A stretch of 64,000 nt of DNA from Ascarosepion bandense (GCA_037127315.1 JBBBDQ010000192.1:3728501-3792500), one strand, 5' to 3'; counted from the stretch's first letter, positions 10,510 to 23,690 are shown. Made by a program: numbers and translations. Notes: generated by a model from the letters alone, not told the origin.

Positions 10510-12865
10510 ATAAAATTTTGATAGAAGAAATATGTTACGTATGAAAGGTATACTTAACATCAAGAAGAGACAGCTAAAATTTCCGTGGCACATAATGTGA
10601 AAAGAAGTGCTTAGAAAATCTGATGTTCACGGGACAGAAAAGGTGAGAAAGGAAAACAGTGCATAACATACTTCATGTTGGTATATCCAAAAAGTCGCTG
10701 AAGAAACAGCATAGTCTGAAGGAAAAGGCCTCAAACTAAATAAAAACAAAGTTTTCTCGACAAAATGTTTATGCTATCATGAAGAGGATAGATCAAAGTA
10801 TTGTTTAATTATTCTAAAAAAAATTAATTGTTTCTAACAGGTTCATTTAGTGGTAGAAAATCTTTTTTTTTTCTCTCGTCAGTGCGAGTGATAAATTGAC
10901 ACCAGTTTATTACGTCAAAACGTAATATTACGCAAAAGCACTTTTTGACTGTGAAAGACACATTAATTTGGAAATTCTTGCAAAAATAAGATAATGGTCG
11001 GATTTTGATGAAAAATTCAGTACCTATTCATAATTGAGTGAAATCAGTTTCGAAATAATTATTCTTTAGAAAATATTGGTAAAAACATTTTTTTACCTAT
11101 GTTACCCCCCACCAATTAATTTCCAGAAATGTCGAAAAATACGACTAGGCCTCAAAATATAGATAATCTTAATTAAATTCAGGAGTCATTGGGGAATGCT
11201 AATCAACTGTCTTTTTACCTTCAAAACCTGCTCATTTTTTAGAAAATCTACTCCGAATTGCGAAAACAAAAATGCAATACAACTATGCCATTTTATATAT
11301 GGATAAGCTTTTAATTACTTTTATAAACATCAATTAAAATGATATCATAGTCTGAATAGAAAAAAATCTCTATTAATAATGAATTTTTACAAGAATTGTT
11401 TTCATTTTTATTATTTTTTATTAAGTAGTTTATAAAAAGTTTCAAAAATTTTTTAAAATTTCTTTCTCATAGGTCTCTCAAATTTTTGGAAATTGTGTGG
11501 CGAATATATTTATTAATCGAAAAATCTAAAAGCTTACTATAAATAAGGGTGCTCATTTTTTGTTAAATATTTAAAACATTTTAATATTCTGCATGTTGAT
11601 TACCCGTATTTTGTTTGTATCATTAAAATGTCATGTGGTTCAAGGGTTCTCCTCCCTTACATGAAAATAAATCAGTATATAAACCATTTAATACCAAATT
11701 CGTCTTCTGTACTTTTGACCAGCTACTGTAAATCATCCATTAACGTCTCTGATAAGGTGATGACAGATGTGATAACAAGGCTACCGTAACTGAGAAACGT
11801 TTTTTTGAAAAATTTCAGGCAGTAAGTAAATAATTCTTGTTTCAAGGGAACTTCAGGTAAGTTTAAATTCGATAATTTGAATAAAATGATGTGTCAGTGA
11901 GATGTATTTTATTTTTGTAAGATTTTTAAAAATCGAAAATTGGCTACTGTTTACAATCGATAAAAAATGGCGGAAAATTTGAAATTAAAAAAAAAATTAA
12001 CCTATATTTTTTTTATTCTGATCAATATAATTTCGATTTGAAATACACCAGCGTATTTTGCTTACTGTAATTTGTTAATTTAATCTCTTGGCTTTCAATT
12101 AAAGGTAAAATTATAGCTTCAAAAAAACTTTTTTATTTTAAAAAATTCAATTTAAATTGAGGTATCGAAAATTTGAGTAAAGGTACCCATGGGTAGTGGA
12201 ACAGGGTTTATGAGAAATAACAAAAAGAAAAAAAAATCATTGAGAGCTATAAAGAACAGGAAATTGTCGAGAGCCATGATCGTCTACGTCTTGAGGGGAC
12301 ACGGCACAATAATAATAATAATAATGGCTTTGGTGGGAAAACGCATCTAAGCGTTGACATTGTGATCTCTTGCGTTGAAAAGCTGACAGCTTGTAATAAA
12401 AATGCCTCGGACATATGCAAGAGAAGGGTTGGGGTGGTTATCGCGGTTTCTAGGCCTCAGTTCTCAGGTCCAGGGAGTGAAGGAGAGGTTAGGGAATGTC
12501 GTCTACTCACAATCCAGGTTAAACTGCATTTCAGTACAAATGCAAGACTAAAATAAAGTTTAGAGACGTAGACATAACAGTGACGAAAGTGGAAGGTAAT
12601 AAAAAAAAAGCCTTCATAACAAGTAAAAAAAAAAAAAAAAAGAAAAGTTGGTTAAGCAGTAACTCAATACAAGATGACACCAAAATCTACAATATGTTTT
12701 ATTTGCTAATATCCGCTTTCGTTGTTACCAGAAAGGGAAACGCTTTCATAATAATAAATGTCAGAATAAAGTTTAGAAAGAAAAGGGTTCGATGTTTATT
12801 GTTTAGGTTTAAATTATGCTATATTTTGAAATGTTTCTTTTTTAATGTTGCAAATTTGTAATAAA
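10510..12865. other. No gene recognised
   Basis: AT-rich sequence with runs of A and T. A short (AAT)n lies at about 12309-12326. Small open frames near 12362-12861 have low-complexity Lys/Phe-rich translations and no recognisable domain. Confidence 0.6.
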
Positions 12866-13060
12866 CTGTAAGGGTGTAAATATATTTGAGGCCGTAAACA
12901 TGATATTTGAGGGATTAAATATATTTGCGGGTTTAAACAGAACTGAGGGTGTAAATATATTTCAGGGTTTAAATACATTTGAGGGTGTATAAATCTGATA
13001 TTTGAGGGTGTATAAATCTGATATTTGAGGGTGAATAAATATGATATTTTAGAGAGTACA
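12866..13060 (+). repeat. Degenerate minisatellite, GAGGGTGTAAATATATTT type
   Basis: About eight imperfect units of roughly 20-30 bp, each with (T)GAGGGTGTAAATAT or a close variant. The last three are nearly regular at about 27 bp (GAGGGTGTATAAATCTGATATTT). Confidence 0.85.
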
Positions 13061-16000
13061 AGGTATTTTTAAATGAACAATTATACGCCATAACTTTACT
13101 CTTGATTGATTAATCATTATCAATTTACAGTAAAACAGTAATTAGATATCTATGGTAATTAATAATATTGTGTTTGGGTTCAAAGCTTCCCGCTAATAGA
13201 TATGATAAATTAAAAATATCGAGAAGGCTTAAGGATGGTTATTGATGAATTACAACAGGGACGATATCTAATTTGAACTCTTCGTTTTACTCAATGAAAT
13301 ATCAAGAAAAACACTTTTTTTGAAATTCCCCAACTATAGCTTAAGAGTTACTTTGAATAATTTGATAACAGAGAATATTTAATTCATCAATAAGATTTAG
13401 TTAAAATCAATATGTCTTATTTTATAGTACGGTCTTTAATTAAGAGTAGATTAGAAGAGAAAAGATCAAAAATACAAATGAATCATTTAGAAAAAATGGT
13501 TTAAAGCATATAACTAAATCTTCCAATAGCTTATGTGTAAACAGTGGGGACTTAAGAATCAACACTTTATGGTGACTCTCAGTTTTACGCCGTAATCAAC
13601 TATCCGATCGTATGTTACTGCTCTTTATGTGCGCTCTATTATAGAGAAACTAAACAAAAAGTTGCCGCGAGAAGTGGAAGAGGTTTTTCCTAGTCTACTG
13701 TTTAGGGCTTTTGTTTTATATTATTAACCTTGAAATTTTTTCAATTGTTTATCTATCAGAAGACAAATGGGTGACAAGAGATATTTTTCATTGGTTAAAA
13801 ATATCATCAATTGTTGAAAACATTTAAAATCGCAGCTGAAACTAGCTGAGAATGTTAATGCCGATCACTCATCACTTGTAAGATGACGTCAATGTATAAG
13901 GAAGAATAATAAAGCAGGAGTATGGATGACGTTACAACCGTGACCATAGAAGTTTGAACGCTTCAACTGAAAAAATAATTGAAAGAGAAAATTTTTCCTT
14001 ATAAGGTTTATACATTAGATTTAGTGCCACTGGATTTTCATTTGTATCAAACAACAAAGCACTTTTAAGCGCCAAAGTAAACGAAGGTTCCGAAACGTAA
14101 AGAACTTAATGTTTTTACGATGATACAAAAAACTTATAGCATACGTTATGGAATGAACACTATGTTGCATCACTTTTCAATGTTAGAACTACACTTTTAA
14201 AATATATTTCCTACTGGCGCCAGTGGTCTTCATTGCATGAGTATTTATTAAATTTAGCTTGATCTAGCACAAGATGCGGTGTGAATTGAACTCTCCGTAA
14301 TAACCATGGTTCTGTCCACGTCCCATTTTGCCGCAGGTAGCCCAGCAAACACACTGTTTCATATATATGGGTTCAAAGGATAAGGCAGTCCACTTCTATG
14401 GACACTTCTTTTTTGGGATGCATCAGGTGCCGAGGGTTATCACTAGCACACACTCTTTTAATAATTAAAAAAAAACTAAGTATATTTTGGTATGGATACC
14501 CATTAAGAATCGAACTCATAACTCATGGCCAACAAGGCTACATTTTGTTATCACGCCGAGTAACTCCACACAAGAAATCATCCATATATATTTGTCTAGA
14601 TATCTATGTGCGTCACATATAATCGATGTCACTTTATCAACAATATAAAAATTAATTTTAAATAATCTGCTTGCTTGTTTTTTCTCTCTATTGCTGTTTA
14701 TTAAAGCCTATCACTCTGCCATTATTCACGTTGTCTGTCTGTTTGTCTCACAGTTGATCTTTTCCACATTAGTTCCTTCTTATCTCTCCACCCTAAGATT
14801 CAACCTCCTTCCAATACGGCCTCCCATCATTTCCCATTGAAAAGTTAGCAACATTTTTCACTTTCATCGGCGCCATTTTGTTTTCAGTCCTGCTTTCATT
14901 TTTCTTCTCCTTATTTCTTGTCTTATCATTATCGTCAGTAATTTTATTTAAAAGCAGAATCAGTTCGCAAAAGGCGTTGGTTTTTATGCACACGTGCACG
15001 CACACATTACTGCCTTCAAGTCTGTATTCGCTGAGTTTAAATTTAACTTATTTTTCTTAAGGACGTGCATGGGATTTAAATTATCTCTTGTTCCTTTAGA
15101 TTAGGTCTAGTTCCATCAAACAATTATTTTGGTTTCTTTTTGTTAAAACATTGAGAAGTCAGTAATTTGTGATAGAACTGTTTAGTTAGTATTTTTCCGC
15201 CATAATTTATTACAGGCTGATTTGAGTCAAATTCGACTGCATAGTGATCGTGTGATTACTTCTTAGCAATAGCAATTGACTGACTGCCTTCAAGATTTTC
15301 ATTTTACACCATGACCTCTTAAAATATGTATTCTTTGATGTTAGGAGTGCTGTCGCTTGAAATAATTTCATTTGGTCTCAACTTATGGCTTTTACAAAAT
15401 TAGTTTCATATTTAACGCAATTAAAGACAATTCTTGTCATCAAAAGGTTAAATGACAACAAATCCTCTTTGTGCTTGGAGAAAGTTCAATCTAAAGTGAC
15501 AAAACGGAATCCAATACAGTGAAAAATGAATGATACCGAATTTCATAAGTTGTTCAATTCATGAAAAAATAAAAGACATTATTAACAAGAGGGAGCTTAT
15601 ATATACTTTCTATTTAGCTAAAAGCTTGACGTGTGCCTCTACAAATTTACGAAGATGTAAAATTCCATATATCGAATCTTGAACGGAATTAAGAATCTCA
15701 TGGGTGCTAAAACGTTCTCGACCCGAAGAAGAAATAATCTTTAAAAAATTACAAAAATCTCAGATGTTTGATTATTTGGCCAGATTTGAGGAAGTGTCGA
15801 AAGCCAATAACTCTCCAGTAACTACTACTATTTGTGTTTGATAATTTTTTTTAATGAATTTTGCAAAATTTGTTGGCTAACAAATATATATATATAATAT
15901 TTGACTCATCACAAATGATGTCAGTGTCTGTTTTGTTCATTAGAGAAGCCAGATGTATCAGTGTGTTAACGCGAGAGATGTCCTCCTAGCCGATAATTGC

Positions 16001-16160
16001 AGATCCCCGCATTCACTAGATGTTAGTGGTCCCTCTCAAAATGTAAACACGTGGTTGCACCAGATACGTCCAGAACATGCATAGGTGAGATAAACAGAAT
16101 AGATAAGGACATACCACGAAGGGAAGAAAGAGAGAGATTTTTACATTCTTACCTGGGTGT

Positions 16161-16165
<5 letters not shown>
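13061..16165. other. No gene recognised
   Basis: Mostly unique AT-rich sequence. A SINE-like tRNA remnant (14504-14572) is listed separately. Short open frames at 14398-14622 and 14793-15060 have no domain I recognise. Confidence 0.55.
14504..14572 (-). mobile_element. Possible tRNA-derived SINE head
   Basis: On the minus strand, GTTACTCGGCGTGATAAC resembles a pol III A box. About 35 bases later GAGTTCGATTCTTA resembles a B box. The spacing suits a tRNA-derived promoter, but the arms do not fold into a clean tRNA, so a real tRNA gene is unlikely. The body and ends of the element are not defined. Confidence 0.35.
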
Positions 16166-16217
<52 letters not shown>

Positions 16218-16218
16218 A

Positions 16219-16267
<49 letters not shown>
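16166..16267 (+). repeat. Compound microsatellite (TC)n-(TG)n-(TA)n
   Basis: About 20 TC units, a short TG run and about 22 TA units. Confidence 0.97.
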
Positions 16268-16271
<4 letters not shown>

Positions 16272-17748
16272 CGCAAATGCATAAACATTTTTAACGGTCT
16301 GACAATTAAAAATTTCACAGAGCATTAAGTTGTCGATATATACCTTAAATGACTTCAACATCAGTTTAATTGGTAACTTTTTAATTATAAATTTTTCAAA
16401 ACAACTTTTTTGACGGATTAGGACCCTTAACAAAATGCTAATGACTTTACCCGGCGACATATTTTTGTGGTTTTGTTCGTCCGAGCGGTATTTTCCCGCT
16501 TTCATCAGCCATTTCTTTCTCGCTCTCTTTTTCTCCCTCATTTTTCTCCCTCTTCTCACTTTTTCTATCTCCTCCTCCTCCTTCCTTCATTTTATAACAG
16601 GCGCAAAATGCAATTATCGGTTCAACACAGAAAACCATTTACCTAAAAATATAAAAAAAATTAAATCTAAAAATAATGACCAAAACTTAGCGAATTAGAA
16701 ACGAGGGAAAAATTTCCGAAAAGCGTTCAAAGAATAATTTTCAATTTTATTTTTTAAAATATAATTTTTCATTTGTGATTTTTTTTATTTTTTATCTTGG
16801 GATATTTGCATTTTAAAACTTACTCTGTTTTTGCGGTATTTTTTACTTTTAGTTTAGAACTATTCTTCTCTTTAAATTCATTCAGTTTTCTTTTTTAGAT
16901 TTTTCAATATTTATTTGGCTTTATGTTTACTTTTTATACATTATAATAATATTTGTTTTTGCTATGAATATAAGCTTGATTTTCTTCTAAAATTTTCTTT
17001 ATTAATTTAAAAATATGCAGTCATTTTTTATGAAAGTTTTGTTTGTTTTGATCAGGATTTTAGAGTAAATTTTAAACTTTTAATTTTGTCTTTTGTTTTA
17101 ATACTTGAGATTTTTATTATCGTTTTTATTTAGATTTTTCCATTTGTTTTTAATATTCTGTTTACTTATTTATTAGTTTCATTTATTTTTCGAAATCTCT
17201 GCAGATTTCACAGCCACTGCATTGCCTTTCCTAAAAATAGCAGGAGCGGCTGGATACAATCAATGTTTCAATCTGCACACACGCGTCTGTAAAATGACAT
17301 ACATGTACAGTGATCGTCAATCATGCATATGCATGATTGACAATGAGGGGATGGCGCTGTGGTGACGAAACTGTATTTAGTGCTTCAAGCAATTTTATTT
17401 CATGTATTTGGAAATCAGAAGTCTTGCGTGTTGCAAATACAATTCAAGTCTTTGAAGGTTGAGAATTAACGTATACATTTTTGTAAAACTCATATTTTAA
17501 TTCTATAATAGTCGTCAATGGATTTTGAGCGATTTATATCAAAAGTATCATAGCATTAATAGAAACTAATGAAGAAAACGAGATTTTACCTGCATTATTT
17601 TGTTATTGTAAAATAGAGACTAAATGGTAGGCAGATTTTTAAATTATTTTTTAGGTAAGATTATTTTCTTAAATTCTTAGCGATAATGACTTTAGTTTTA
17701 GCTTTTATCTATAGGATAATATTTAACATTCTCTATGAAATGTTGATT
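16268..17748. other. No gene recognised; includes a 26-bp palindrome
   Basis: Very T-rich sequence (16700-17200). The part from 17200 to 17450 is less biased and contains the palindrome listed separately. Confidence 0.5.
17316..17341. repeat. Perfect 26-bp palindrome
   Basis: GTCAATCATGCAT followed directly by its exact reverse complement. The centre contains overlapping ATGCAT/ATGCATAT-like octamers, which resemble POU-homeodomain sites. Any protein binding is inference. Confidence 0.9.
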
Positions 17749-17856
17749 TCTTATTCATGCCAGAGAGAGGAATCGTCTTATTCATGCCAGAGAGAGGAAT
17801 CGTTTTATTCATGCCAGAGAGAGGAATCGTCTTATTCATGCCAGAGAGAGAAATCG
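17749..17856 (+). repeat. 27-bp minisatellite x 4
   Basis: Four units of 27 bp, each TCTTATTCATGCCAG followed by AGAGAGGAATCG, with at most one or two changes per unit. Because 27 is a multiple of three, the frame stays open and reads YSCQREESS four times. I take this as chance, not a gene. Confidence 0.95.
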
Positions 17857-17952
17857 TCTTCCTTCGAATACAATACGAAATTATTCTGTAAAACAAAATT
17901 AACTTGTTTATATAACGTTAGAGAAACTGATTTTTGATAAAAGTTAGTCCCA

Positions 17953-17956
<4 letters not shown>

Positions 17957-18001
<45 letters not shown>
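17957..18001 (+). repeat. (TA)n microsatellite
   Basis: About 22 TA units. Confidence 0.97.
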
Positions 18002-18003
<2 letters not shown>

Positions 18004-18101
18004 GTGAGTAAGAGTAAAAATAAATGGAATAAAAATCCATACTTCCTAGCATTTCCTAGCATTTATTTTTTAAAAAGTGTTCAATACAAAATAGAGCAAT
18101 A

Positions 18102-18193
18102 TATTATTGTAATATGTTCATTATAAGTGGTTATAATAAAAACATTGCGTAAAATGTTTTATTATAACCATTTATAATAAAAATATTACAATA

Positions 18194-18194
<1 letters not shown>
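18102..18194. repeat. Imperfect inverted repeat (hairpin, about 40-bp arms)
   Basis: ATTATTGTAATAT and GGTTATAATAAAAACATT on the left are mirrored by AATGTTTTATTATAACC and AATATTACAATAAT on the right, around a loop of about 6 bp (GCGTAA). It sits just before a TG microsatellite and close to a PLE-type motif. Confidence 0.8.

Positions 18195-18260
<66 letters not shown>
18195..18260 (+). repeat. (TG)n microsatellite
   Basis: About 33 TG units. Confidence 0.97.
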
Positions 18261-18262
<2 letters not shown>

Positions 18263-18280
18263 GATAATGAGACAAAGCGG

Positions 18281-18329
18281 ACACGTTTCGCCGAAAAAAT
18301 TTTACGTTCTTATGTTGGCGTCATCAACT
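18281..18329 (-). other. Stem motif TTGATGACGCC...GGCGAAACGTGTC
   Basis: On the minus strand TGATGA-C-GCC and GGC-GAAAC enclose an AT-rich loop. It resembles the hammerhead core (CUGANGA...GAAA) but has T at the first core position and an extra base before stem II. Related motifs occur near the PLE remnants here. PLE terminal repeats are known to carry hammerhead motifs; whether this one is active is not shown. Confidence 0.45.
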
Positions 18330-18660
18330 AAAATAAAAAAAGACAAAACTGTGCGTTGGGAGAATGTTTTGGGATCTCTGAAGATAATTAGGTTGTCATT
18401 AAATCACATTAATTACTCTAGTTTATCCTTTCCTTACTTGAAACTTGTAAAGAGTCTGTATGTCTCTGCGCTAGTGTTTTTTTTGTTTTTTTTTATCTAT
18501 GTCTGTATCAGAAATGTATTGTAGGATTTATTATTTTTTGTACGCATATATATCTACAAATGCATACACACATACATACATAAATACATACGCGCACATA
18601 ATACATATCCTCTCAGACATAAACATATATTAATGGCGTTTTTTTATTTTTCATACTTGT

Positions 18661-18724
<64 letters not shown>
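18661..18724 (+). repeat. (CA)n-(TA)n microsatellite
   Basis: About 25 CA units followed by about 7 TA units. Confidence 0.97.
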
Positions 18725-18902
18725 GCCCCTTGATATATACTTGTGCTGTCATATACATATAGTTTTTTAATGTATATATATACATGTATACAAATATTCA
18801 TACATATCACTATTTATATATATACCCGTATGCAGCCATAGGTGTATATTTGTGCCTTCATATACTTTTGCGCGAACACACACACGTACACACATATCCA
18901 CT

Positions 18903-18908
<6 letters not shown>

Positions 18909-18966
<58 letters not shown>
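18909..18966 (+). repeat. (TA)n microsatellite
   Basis: About 29 TA units. Confidence 0.97.
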
Positions 18967-18972
<6 letters not shown>

Positions 18973-19241
18973 CGTTAAAACATGTGTAAACTACAAAATT
19001 GTACATTTCATTTCGACATTGAAAAACAATGTCTCATTAGTTAGTTAACAATGATGGTAATAAACGTTTTACTTAAAAAGTATTTTAAGAAAAACACTTC
19101 CCATTATTTTTGCTATTTTTTTTCGTGCAAGGTAAGTAAAATTATATTAAATAAAGAGAAAGAAAGAGAAAGAAAAGACCAGAAAATAAAATGAGAAGTC
19201 AAGAAAAGAAAAAAGAAAGAGGGAAAGGAAAGATACAGAAG

Positions 19242-19245
<4 letters not shown>

Positions 19246-19292
<47 letters not shown>
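19246..19292 (+). repeat. (TA)n microsatellite
   Basis: About 23 TA units after a purine-rich stretch. Confidence 0.97.
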
Positions 19293-19294
<2 letters not shown>

Positions 19295-19569
19295 TAGTAC
19301 TTGGTTAAAACTACTTACAGTAATTATCGAGTGCAATAAAAATACTTAAGGCAATAAATAGATAAAGTAACATAAAATAGATCATATAGTTAAAGTAAAT
19401 TATCACGACAATAAGGTTTATACTATAAGAGGTTTACAATTGTTATAGTTTCATAGCTTAGATTTAGTAATACTAGCAGTATTGTAAGGTTACTTCTTTA
19501 ATATGTTTAAAATTTACTGTAGTTTCATGCCTTTGATTTAGTTATATATCACTTTTCATGTACTTTATA

Positions 19570-20142
19570 ATTTCTATTTTCTCTTGTAGACAGAAGAAAC
19601 ATGGTTCGTTCACTGATCTAGAGATTCTAGCTTTTTGAGAATTTTCCATTTAACTTCAGGTGTCTTATTCTCCTCTTAATCTAAAACATATTTAGAAAGT
19701 GATGAGATCGAGCATATACAGACAAGTGAATTAGTTAAACACTTGTTTGATAAAGGGCATTGGTCGTGATTTCTACAACTGCAATTTAAAAGGATTTGTT
19801 GAATTAATGCTGTTATTGCTATATAATTTCAATATTTTATTGTTATATAATTGAATTATATTTTTAAAATTATTAATGCAACTATAACTAAGTTTTAGAG
19901 TGTTGCGATTGAAAATTTTACATAAAATATTATTTTTAGGAAAATGTTTATCAATTAATTTAAGAAATGTACCAGTTTAATAATAACCAATTGATTTTTC
20001 TGTTCCTATTTTTCTTTCTAGAACAACTATATTTTTCCACAAAACTAATCACAAAAGATCTAAACCCACTATCCCTAAGAACTTTGTCGTAAATAGGTTT
20101 ATGTATTTTTAATATTTCTTTGTTAGAGGAGTATAAGTTTAT
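19570..20142 (-). pseudogene. Penelope-like element (PLE) remnant, C-terminal parts
   Basis: The minus strand begins with a segment typical of the region after the RT core of GIY-YIG PLEs: SSNKEILKIHKPIYDKVL, SFVISFVEKYSCSRKKNRN, then the usual IIWFN-type block degraded to KINWLLL. After many stops, NEPCFFCLQEKIEII near 19590 matches the C-terminal cysteine segment found in the other copies. The RT palm and most of the GIY-YIG domain are missing or unreadable. The CA/TA microsatellite at 20143-20241 separates this block from the N-terminal part in the left arm of the inverted repeat. Confidence 0.75.
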
Positions 20143-20517
<375 letters not shown>

Positions 20518-20604
20518 ACGCAGTTCGCAATGCGGTTCTATGACGTCACACCGCGTGATAGCGCGAAATGACAACAGAAGCATGTATTCAAATGCAATGT
20601 AATG

Positions 20605-20879
20605 TGTTGTTTTTGGTAACTATTGCCGTTGCCTAGCGTGGTTTATGTCAACACAAAATAAAATCGTCGCTGATGGTGGATGTTATTGTGTTACCGTCTT
20701 AATAACCTCTCTGAAGATGGCTCAAGTGAGCCGAAAGCTTAGAACCAGCTCAATAAAAAAATATCCAAATGTTGGAAAATTTTTGTCTTTATTTTCAACT
20801 GAAATTAAAGCCAAAATATGGCGTTTAGAACGGCTCATGATTAAACATAATAGACATTCATTGTCTCTTATATTTAACA
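20605..20879 (+). repeat. Right arm of the 275-bp inverted repeat (PLE 5' end)
   Basis: Mirror copy of 20243-20517. An open frame starts at 20645 and encodes the same N-terminal-like piece. After the arm it continues SICLENYLLPRYTL and runs into a TA tract (20921-20962). The motif CTGAAGATGG...CCGAAAGC is at 20711-20737. With the left arm it makes two divergent, head-to-head PLEs. Confidence 0.9.
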
Positions 20880-20915
20880 GTATATGTTTAGAAAATTATT
20901 TGCTGCCTCGATACA

Positions 20916-20920
<5 letters not shown>

Positions 20921-20962
<42 letters not shown>
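20921..20962 (+). repeat. (TA)n inside PLE 1
   Basis: About 20 TA units directly after the N-terminal-like coding piece; the reading frame is lost here. Confidence 0.95.
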
Positions 20963-20964
<2 letters not shown>

Positions 20965-21724
20965 CAAAAAATAAAACATAAATTTTTATGTTTGGTCATT
21001 TGGGAATTTTTCGGGCTGATAACTTACCAGCACCCTGTCAAGCCCCGTTTTCACTTCTTACCACTTTTTTCCTGCTTTATGTTGACGAAGACAAGAAAAT
21101 TTGGATTTTTTTTTTTTTTTTAATAAACAAGCATAATAGAGGTAAACGAAAGCAAAGAATGTCGCGGCGATTGAAGAGTTGTTTGAGGGAAAAAGAATTA
21201 AAATAAAAAAATCTTTTAAAGAAAACGTAAACCAAAAAGAGACACCAACTGATTTTACGATATTTCAAAAATGTTAATTATGAAAAGTATTTTATTAAAA
21301 TTATCTTAAAATAATTGATACTAAGAATGTTGCCCATATAAAGAATGGAAAGAGGTTGTGGGAAGTGTGGAAGGAGGCGAACAATGAAGGTTCAGTAACA
21401 TTTTCATTGAGACATATTTTTCTTTCTTTTAAAAATAAAGAGACCGAGTGGTTTATCTGAAATACTGATTTTTGTTTGCATTTTTGTTTTATTGTATAAG
21501 GCATTTCAGAACGCCGGATTTGGCTTGGCTTGCTTGAGTTTATAGCTTGATTTTGAAATTGAAAATTCTTCTTTTCTCCTTTCCGTATTAAATTAGAATT
21601 TGAAATCATTTTCTAAAATTTTCTTCGTTACGAAGATGTGAAAAATTGAATAATTATTTTTCAAATGGTCAAACTGTTTGTCACAACGACATTTTCCTCT
21701 GTATGCTTCCAAAGGTTTTATCTG

Positions 21725-21785
<61 letters not shown>

Positions 21786-22061
21786 AACAGCGTTAGATTG
21801 AAATTTCTGATTACAATGTATTTACGCATACACTAAAAAAGTTCTTAATAATCTTACTATTTGGTCAGGGTTAACAGATACTAGCATGGATTCATTTTTA
21901 AGTCATGAGGAAATTACTGACCAATATATTTTTACAATTAATACTTAATATTAATAATTTAAAAGAAAAAAAAACAACAAAATAATAAAGTAGAAAAATA
22001 CAAAAAACGTGTGCGTGTATATATATATGCCCATATATGTACGTATGCGTGCGTACATGCT

Positions 22062-22064
<3 letters not shown>
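20963..22064. other. Unassigned stretch inside or between parts of PLE 1
   Basis: Lies between the N-terminal-like piece and the RT of the same strand. No clear PLE similarity, many stops. A (TC)n tract lies at 21727-21785. It may be a secondary insertion or degraded element sequence. Confidence 0.4.
21727..21785 (+). repeat. (TC)n microsatellite
   Basis: About 28 TC units with one CGC interruption. Confidence 0.97.

Positions 22065-22112
<48 letters not shown>
22065..22112 (+). repeat. (TA)n immediately upstream of the PLE 1 RT region
   Basis: About 24 TA units; recognisable PLE coding sequence starts right after it (HMFDLMKKIKF...). Confidence 0.95.
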
Positions 22113-22114
<2 letters not shown>

Positions 22115-23690
22115 AGACTCACATGTTTGATTTAATGAAAAAAATCAAGTTTAGAAAACAACATAATCAATTCCAGTCTCTTCTCAAAAGGGACATTAAA
22201 AAGGACAGAAACTCTAATAAAATGTGGATAAACGCTGATAAGTCGAGTAATATATATAAAATAGAACCATCTGAATACCATAAACTCATTCTTAAGAAAA
22301 TTTCCAGTACTTATAAAAAAGATAATAATGAATATATATTGTCCACAATTAATAAGAAAACTGCTGTATTGGCAAATAAACTAGATATCGCGAATAGAAT
22401 GGAAAAGATCCAAACAAAAAACGCGTATTTACTTTTTAAGGACCACAAACCAAATTTTGAGAATATCCTGCAAACTCTAAAACTAAATTAGGTTTAGTTT
22501 CTAGTAATATAATTAAGAAGAATGTAGCATCAATACATGAAAATCTCAATTCCAATTCACGAAAAGATTCTTCTGATGCCATAACATGGTTCCAAAACAT
22601 TCCGAATAAGGAAAAGGCCTCATTTTTACAATTTGACTTTTATCCTTCCATTTCGTACAATTTATTAGTTAATAGTTTAAACTATGCTAGAAACTTCACA
22701 GATATTTCTAATAATGAAATGGATATCATTTTAACTTCTAGAAAATCTCTACTAGTATATAATGACTCTACTTGGACTAAAAATATTAGCAATAATTTTG
22801 ATGTCCTAATGGGGGCTTATGATTCAGCTCAAATCGCAGATCTGATAGGGATATATATATATTATATACTCTCGGTAGAATTGTTGAGCCCAATAAAGTA
22901 GGTATCTACCGGGACGATGGTCTTATCATTATCCCTGACTGTAATAGTTCCCTGACATCAAGAATTTCTAAAAGCAAAAATGTTATTAGATCTTTTAAAA
23001 TGCTGGGCTTCAAAACCAAAATTTCATCTAATCTCAAGATCATTAATTTTTTTTAGATATTCGCTTTAACCTATCCAAAAATACATTTAAACCGTATCAA
23101 AAAAGTAATCAATCCTCTATTTATATTAATGTTAACTGTAATAATCCTAAATCTCTCAAAAACAAATTCCCAAAACAGTCAAAATTAGAATTAATAAGTT
23201 ATCTTCTAATAAGGAAATATTCGATGAGAATAAAACAATATACAATGAAGTCCTAAAGAAGAGTGATTTTAAAGGTGAAATATTATACGAAGAAAAATTG
23301 AAAGACAAAACTAGAAACAAAAGTAAATTTAGAAAAAGAAAAATAATATGGTTCAACACTCCTTTCTGCAAGTTGTCCCATGTAGACATAGGTAAATACT
23401 TTTTAAATTTAGTTAGCAAACACTTCCACCAACACCACCCCTTAAGTAAATTATTCAATAGAAAAACTCTTAAAATTAGTTATTCTACCACAAAAAAACC
23501 CCCAAAAAACATGCAAAACATAATTAATTCATATAATAACAAATTACTTAGAAACTTCTTTAGCAAATCTTTGGTAGACAAACCTTCCTGTAATTACATA
23601 AATAAGACAACTTGTCCAGTTGATGGTGTCATTCCGAAAAACTATCTATCAAGCCACTATTTGTCCAGTGGAGGACCCCAACAATAAAAA
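22113..23690 (+). pseudogene. PLE 1 reverse transcriptase, frameshifted
   Basis: RT segments in order: NKMWINADKSSNIYKIEPSE (about 22222), KKTAVLANKLDIANRMEKIQ, AYLLFKDHKPNFEN (22425), QFDFYPSISYNLLVNSLNYA (about 22630; motif A-like FYPSI), NNFDVLMGAYDSAQIADLIG (22792; motif B region), GIYRDDGLIII (YRDD catalytic motif at 22907-22918), then KMLGFKTKISSN and RKRKIIWFNTPFCKLSH (23333), VDIGKYFLNLVSKHF. The blocks lie in several frames. A TA run at about 22852-22862 separates the frame of motif B from that of YRDD. The YRDDG form and the trailing GIY-YIG domain point to a Penelope-like element. The catalytic aspartates survive, but the gene cannot give a full protein. Confidence 0.85.

Noticed and set aside
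17686..17937. Open frame with repeated YSCQREESS
   Set aside because: Explained by a 27-bp minisatellite whose unit length is a multiple of three.
18198..18524. Open frames starting in CA/TG/TA microsatellites (also near 16.1, 18.7, 20.1, 48.8 kb)
   Set aside because: Dinucleotide repeats keep frames open (VCVCVC, YIYIYI, HTHTHT); not genes.
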